A DNA stretch of 21,818 bases, from the NCBI GenBank assembly GCA_008931825.1, contig QXVZ01031557.1, positions 7,355 through 29,172 of the forward strand. Direction: 5' to 3'. The DNA is from Phallusia fumigata (lineage: Eukaryota; Chordata; Ascidiacea; Phlebobranchia; Ascidiidae). This document shows, one piece after another, positions 18,009 through 21,818 of the stretch. Each line of letters opens with the position of its first letter. Position 1 is the stretch's first letter. Both the position numbers and the translations under genes were made by a program. Below the pieces are notes generated by a model, which saw only the letters and a list, made by a program, of their open reading frames with translations, was not told where the DNA came from and did no database searches.

Positions 18009-21000
18009 CTACCACTCGGTGTCAATGCTGTCCTGAAACCACTGATCGCTGCTTGAATCAGGCAGTGGTTGTTGCGCTATAGGCTCGTTGCCCCATGCCG
18101 AGCTGTGGCCAGTTTTTGCGGCCTTAGCGCTGTGGCTAGTGCTCGGCGCTGCGTTGGCCTTACGTTTGCCTTGGATGTTTTGTCGACCTCGGGCTCCCAT
18201 CATGTTCCCGGTTCCTCCTCGACCTCCGCGGGGTTTCCCCCGCCCGTAGTTGCCGCCCCCGCCACGCCCACGACCATAGCCTCCCCCGTTTCCGCCGTAC
18301 ATGCTGATATTAAAGGGAATGGTCAGGGCAAATATAACCAGTGTACAGTAGACACGATTTTACTATATTTATTGTGGAAAAGTTTTTTCAACATGGCAAC
18401 TCAAATAAGTCCTACCCTCTAGGTCCTCTTTGATTTCGGAATCCTCCTCTTTGCATTGGCATTCCGAAAAATGGGTCATCGTAACCTCCGAACCCATACC
18501 CCATATAGTCCCCAGTGAAGTAATCATCTCCATAACCCCCATAACCACCCATCATGGGCATGTGGCCCCCAAAACCCATACCCCCACCACGACCCCCTCG
18601 GTTTCGTTGTCCGCCACGTGGTCCACTGAACGGGCTTCCCATGCCCATGCTATAAAACACAAAAAAAGTTACAAAGTTTACTCCAAGCAAAGTAAGCACT
18701 AACAAACTAATAGAATTCAGGATTGTTTAAAACTAGGTATGTGCAATACATCATATTTGATCACAAATACAATATTTTTATGCTTACTAGCTATTGTTCA
18801 TCATTTTTCTCTCCAGTTGTCGTTCCTTTTTCTTCTTGTCAACGGGTTTTGCCAGACTGATTTCTATGGGCTCCCCCTCCAAGTTGAGGCCGTGTAACTC
18901 CTCTAATGCCTGAGAACAGGTCAAGTTAAAAATAAACTTAACTACACAATATATGTTTAAAACATTTCTACAAACTAAACCAGACTTGAAGACTATGTAT
19001 TAAAAAAACAAAGCAAGTTTGAACAGTTGAAATTGTAATTTTTTGATACAAGCACAAATTTTAAAGCATTAATGATCACAAACCTTGAGAGCATTATCTC
19101 TTTCTTTGAAATGCACAAAAGCATAATCTTTAATTTTCTTAACCCGTTCCACCTCCCCATAGGCACTGAACGTTTGCATCACAATTTCTTCGCTGGCTTT
19201 TATGGACAGATTTTTTACATAAAGAACTTTAACCTGCAAGAATTAAACAAAAAGTTTGGGCGGCAAACAAAAAATAGTTACAGTACTTAAATATTGGAAG
19301 ACAAATAAATTTATCAGCTTTTTTGAATCATGTTTATGCATGTACATAGGCGTTGATTTTTTAACGTTTGGTAAAACATTATGGGTGACAATTGGTTTTA
19401 AAAACATGAAGCAGCAATTCTGCCACAAAGCATGTTGACGTAATGAGATGCCTGTGAAAATGCAAAAACTCATTAAATGCAGCTGACCTGCAGGGTAAAT
19501 GATGCAAATTCCGCTTTGTTTTTACACCGACAAACGTGTCCAACAGCAAGAGTTTGCGTTATCCCAACACACATGACAGCTACTATAACACTTCCTTGGC
19601 AGGTTTTTTACTACAAGACCAACTAAACTGGTACACTGGCGAACTACATTAATATGCAGTTGAGGTAAGCATGGGAACAAAACAAAGTTTAGTGTTGTGG
19701 CACGGGTATTTACGCGTCCCCCCCCTTGGGCCTGAACACGTTTGTAAAACGATGATTCTCTTATAACTTAAAAGACTATCCAAAGTTACGAATGCATTGT
19801 GGTTCGCCATATGCATGAAAATTTGTGTTCGGACCAATGTAGCTTTAAGGTCTATAGGTCGTTTAGTTTTGAATCTACATTGCTGCTCTTGCATACTGTT
19901 TTATTGTAGCTTAACACACATAAATAATATCACTTTGATAAAGCGTTGCATCAAATATTGCAGTTGCTTCTGATCATTTCTGCTATCTCTGGTATATAGC
20001 TGATTCAGTACGTCTGACCTTGTATACAAACCTCGCATTTTTGTTAACTGTACCGAATAGACGCGTTGAAGATATATAACAAGTTTTCACTGAGGAGTTG
20101 CAAGGTGATTCAAGCACAAAACGCACCTCAATTTCTACATTGTTCATTTAAAATTTGCTGTTACATAACAATGCCGATTCTTATTCTTACTGTTGTGATG
20201 CAAAAACTGCCATATTGTGTAACAAACCACGAGACACTTGTGTTTGTCGTGATTGTGACGGTGAATAGTACAAACAACGGGTTTAAACTAGTTTAACGCA
20301 TAGCAGTGTATGTGCATGCCTATGTGGCTTTTCCGACATTATTTAAACAAAAACCAGAGGTGACAATACATATGTTGTCACCTCTGGTTTTTTGTGGGGG
20401 GTGACATGTCACCCTGGTCACCCCTAAATTGACACCCATGTGCATGTATTTCCCCAACTAAAATAAAAAACTTTTTGCGCAAAAATGTTGTTGATAATTA
20501 AAAACTTACTTTTGCCATAATCTCATCAGAAGGTTCTTCTATGGGATCTGCCCAATCTACAGATATTGTATTGTTGAAGGCTTTTAATTTGTTGGAACTT
20601 AAACGCCGTCGTGCCTGCAAAGTAAAATGATAGTTAGAGATAAACAGTTGAAGTGAATTATGTCAAAGTTTCAAACAAGTACCTGTGAAGCAGATTTGTG
20701 ATCGACGTATTCCAGAAAGCAAAAACCACGGTTCTTGTTTTTGTCTTCTGTCTGGAGGTATAGGATGACGTCTTTTAGACCCTCTGTCGAAAACAAGAAC
20801 ACGTCAATGAAAAGTTAGTGATATTTAAATGCAATACTTATGGCATGAAAGATAAAATTTATTAGGGGGTTGGAACTCACGAGTCAGTGAACTAAACTCT
20901 TCCATAATTTCCGCTTTCGTCTTGGTTTTTGGAATGGAACCAACAAAAAGACGGACGTTGGATTGGGAAACACAAACTCCAAGGTGTTTCTTTGGAGCTA

Positions 21001-21612
21001 TTTCATAGTTGTCTAGCTGAAGAGTGATAGATAAAATCATATTTTAGAAATTTTTTATCTCTCTTTAAGTACATTTTAACATTCACTTGTGCAACAAATA
21101 ATTACTTTACAAACTTCTTTTTGAAACTACTAAACTTTGTTGCTTTCAGATAGGAAATTAACCTGCTCTACACATTCTCTGGCAGCTTCTTTGGTTGTGT
21201 AGGTGGCAAAACCATATCCTCGATTTTGACCAGTCAGGGGGTCCATCATTAAACGGAAATCCCAAAGTGTACCAGCTTGCTCAAGAAGTGGAACCACTTC
21301 ATCTTCAAACACAGTGCGGGGAATACGGCCTACAAAAACCTACAACAAAAGATGGTAGGATTATTAAACCTAAAAGTTATGGTTGCCTTTGTAATAAACA
21401 CACAATTTTGTCAAAACTTTACTGCAACTGTCAGTCAAAACCTATGATAATTTATAATGTAACATGTCAATTCAGATGTGTTAAATGACAATAGTTACCT
21501 GGCAACCAGCACCAGGCTCTGGACCATCATACACATCTTTTGGAGGTGGACCACCATAGCGTCTCTGACCGGTTGTAACATCAAGTGTGTAATCTGTGCG
21601 GTCCAATAATTC
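18009..21612 (-). CDS. SYNCRIP: SYNCRIP/HNRNPR (hnRNP Q/R) orthologue, 3' nine exons
   Basis: This RNA-binding protein acts in mRNA splicing, transport, stability and translation. Exons in coding order are 21499-21612, 21163-21339, 20881-21016, 20683-20783, 20510-20614, 19084-19233, 18788-18909, 18416-18649 and 18009-18303. Phases agree throughout, giving 477 C-terminal residues. Three RRMs follow DYTLDVTTGQRRYGGPPP: RRM1 VFVGRIP/NRGYGFATY, RRM2 LFVGSIP/NRGFCFLEY and RRM3 LYVKNL/KDYAFVHF. An RG/GG-rich tail and GKRKA lead to WGNEPIAQQPL and the TAG. The N-terminal acidic domain (about 120 residues in vertebrates) lies right of the window. It is probably nuclear and cytoplasmic, as in vertebrates. 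Vertebrates have two paralogues, SYNCRIP and HNRNPR; this gene appears to be their pre-duplication counterpart, so the symbol is approximate. The RG tail is shorter than in vertebrates. Confidence 0.95.
19234..20509 (-). other. Largest intron of the SYNCRIP/HNRNPR gene (between RRM2 and RRM3)
   Basis: This 1276-bp intron runs from donor AAA|GTAAGT to acceptor TTCTTGCAG. It is several times longer than its neighbours (68-174 bp). It carries the foldback element at 20349-20413, a plausible reason for part of the extra length. No coding frame is recognised inside it. Confidence 0.8.
20349..20413. mobile_element. Foldback (inverted-repeat) element, MITE-like
   Basis: An 18-bp perfect inverted repeat (AAAAACCAGAGGTGACAA at 20349-20366; its complement at 20375-20392) flanks an 8-nt loop. 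Seven bases later comes a perfect 14-bp palindrome, GGTGACATGTCACC (20400-20413), followed by GGTCACCCC. Repeated use of GGTGAC/GTCACC in both orientations suggests nested terminal repeats of a small non-autonomous element. There is no coding capacity, and no target-site duplication could be assigned. Confidence 0.6.
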
Positions 21613-21818
21613 CTGCAATTTAACAAAAGTCAGCAACATATACAGTAATGTTGGGTGACAACATAAAAGCAGACTTTTTCGGGTGGCAATTTGACAATTG
21701 GTAAAAAACTTTATTTTATCTTGGCACAGATAAACTTTCCTTGCAGTGCTTTGAACTAAATTTTGTGTTTGATATGATAAGCAAAACCCTAATAATATGA
21801 GGTTGCTAAACAAATAAT
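21613..21818 (-). other. Intron of the SYNCRIP/HNRNPR gene running off the right edge
   Basis: Upstream of the exon starting at 21612 is acceptor AAATTGCAG. The remaining bases look intronic. No exon resembling the N-terminal acidic domain is seen before the window ends. Confidence 0.75.

Noticed and set aside
18069-18422. 117-codon + strand open frame over the RG-rich exon
   Set aside because: It is a shadow frame of GC-rich glycine/arginine codons, antisense to a clearly coding exon.

Overview
This is eukaryotic DNA: AT-rich, gene-dense, with short GT-AG introns of about 70 to 600 bp and one of 1.3 kb. Gene content points to an invertebrate deuterostome: a single gene standing for the vertebrate SYNCRIP/HNRNPR pair, a NACHT-LRR receptor built from modular LRR exons, and a family-10 fucosyltransferase with a type II membrane anchor. 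The compact layout and possible trans-splice acceptors fit an ascidian tunicate such as Ciona. That placement is my inference and has not been searched.

Left part (1-4584, + strand): an alpha-1,3-fucosyltransferase-like (GT10) gene. A complete six-exon model (1850-4584) keeps phase across all five introns and would encode 410 residues. It carries three in-frame stops (TAA 1922, TAA 4072, TAG 4186), and the last two sit where the family has conserved tyrosines. A second fragment (1-578) repeats 2754-3331 at about 98 percent identity without indels. Its homology ends exactly at the only N in the window (579), so it is either a recent partial tandem duplication or an assembly or haplotype join.

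Middle left (5494-8186): two intronless, tail-to-tail paralogues of a TMT1-like SAM-dependent methyltransferase. The + copy (5613-6491) is intact, with a duplicated splice-acceptor segment just upstream. The - copy (7309-8186) has a one-base net deletion near its start.

Centre (10090-14750, - strand): an eight-exon NLR gene of 896 residues. It has an unassigned N-terminal region, one large NACHT exon with clear Walker A and B motifs, and a tail of phase-0 exons carrying ribonuclease-inhibitor-type LRRs.

Right (18009-21612, - strand): nine 3' exons of a SYNCRIP/HNRNPR gene, with three RRMs, an RGG-rich tail and the conserved C-terminal motif. The first exons lie beyond the right edge. Its largest intron holds a foldback (inverted-repeat) element.

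I see no functional link between the genes. The points most worth checking are the three stops in an otherwise intact fucosyltransferase gene, the N-bounded duplication, and the frameshifted methyltransferase copy.
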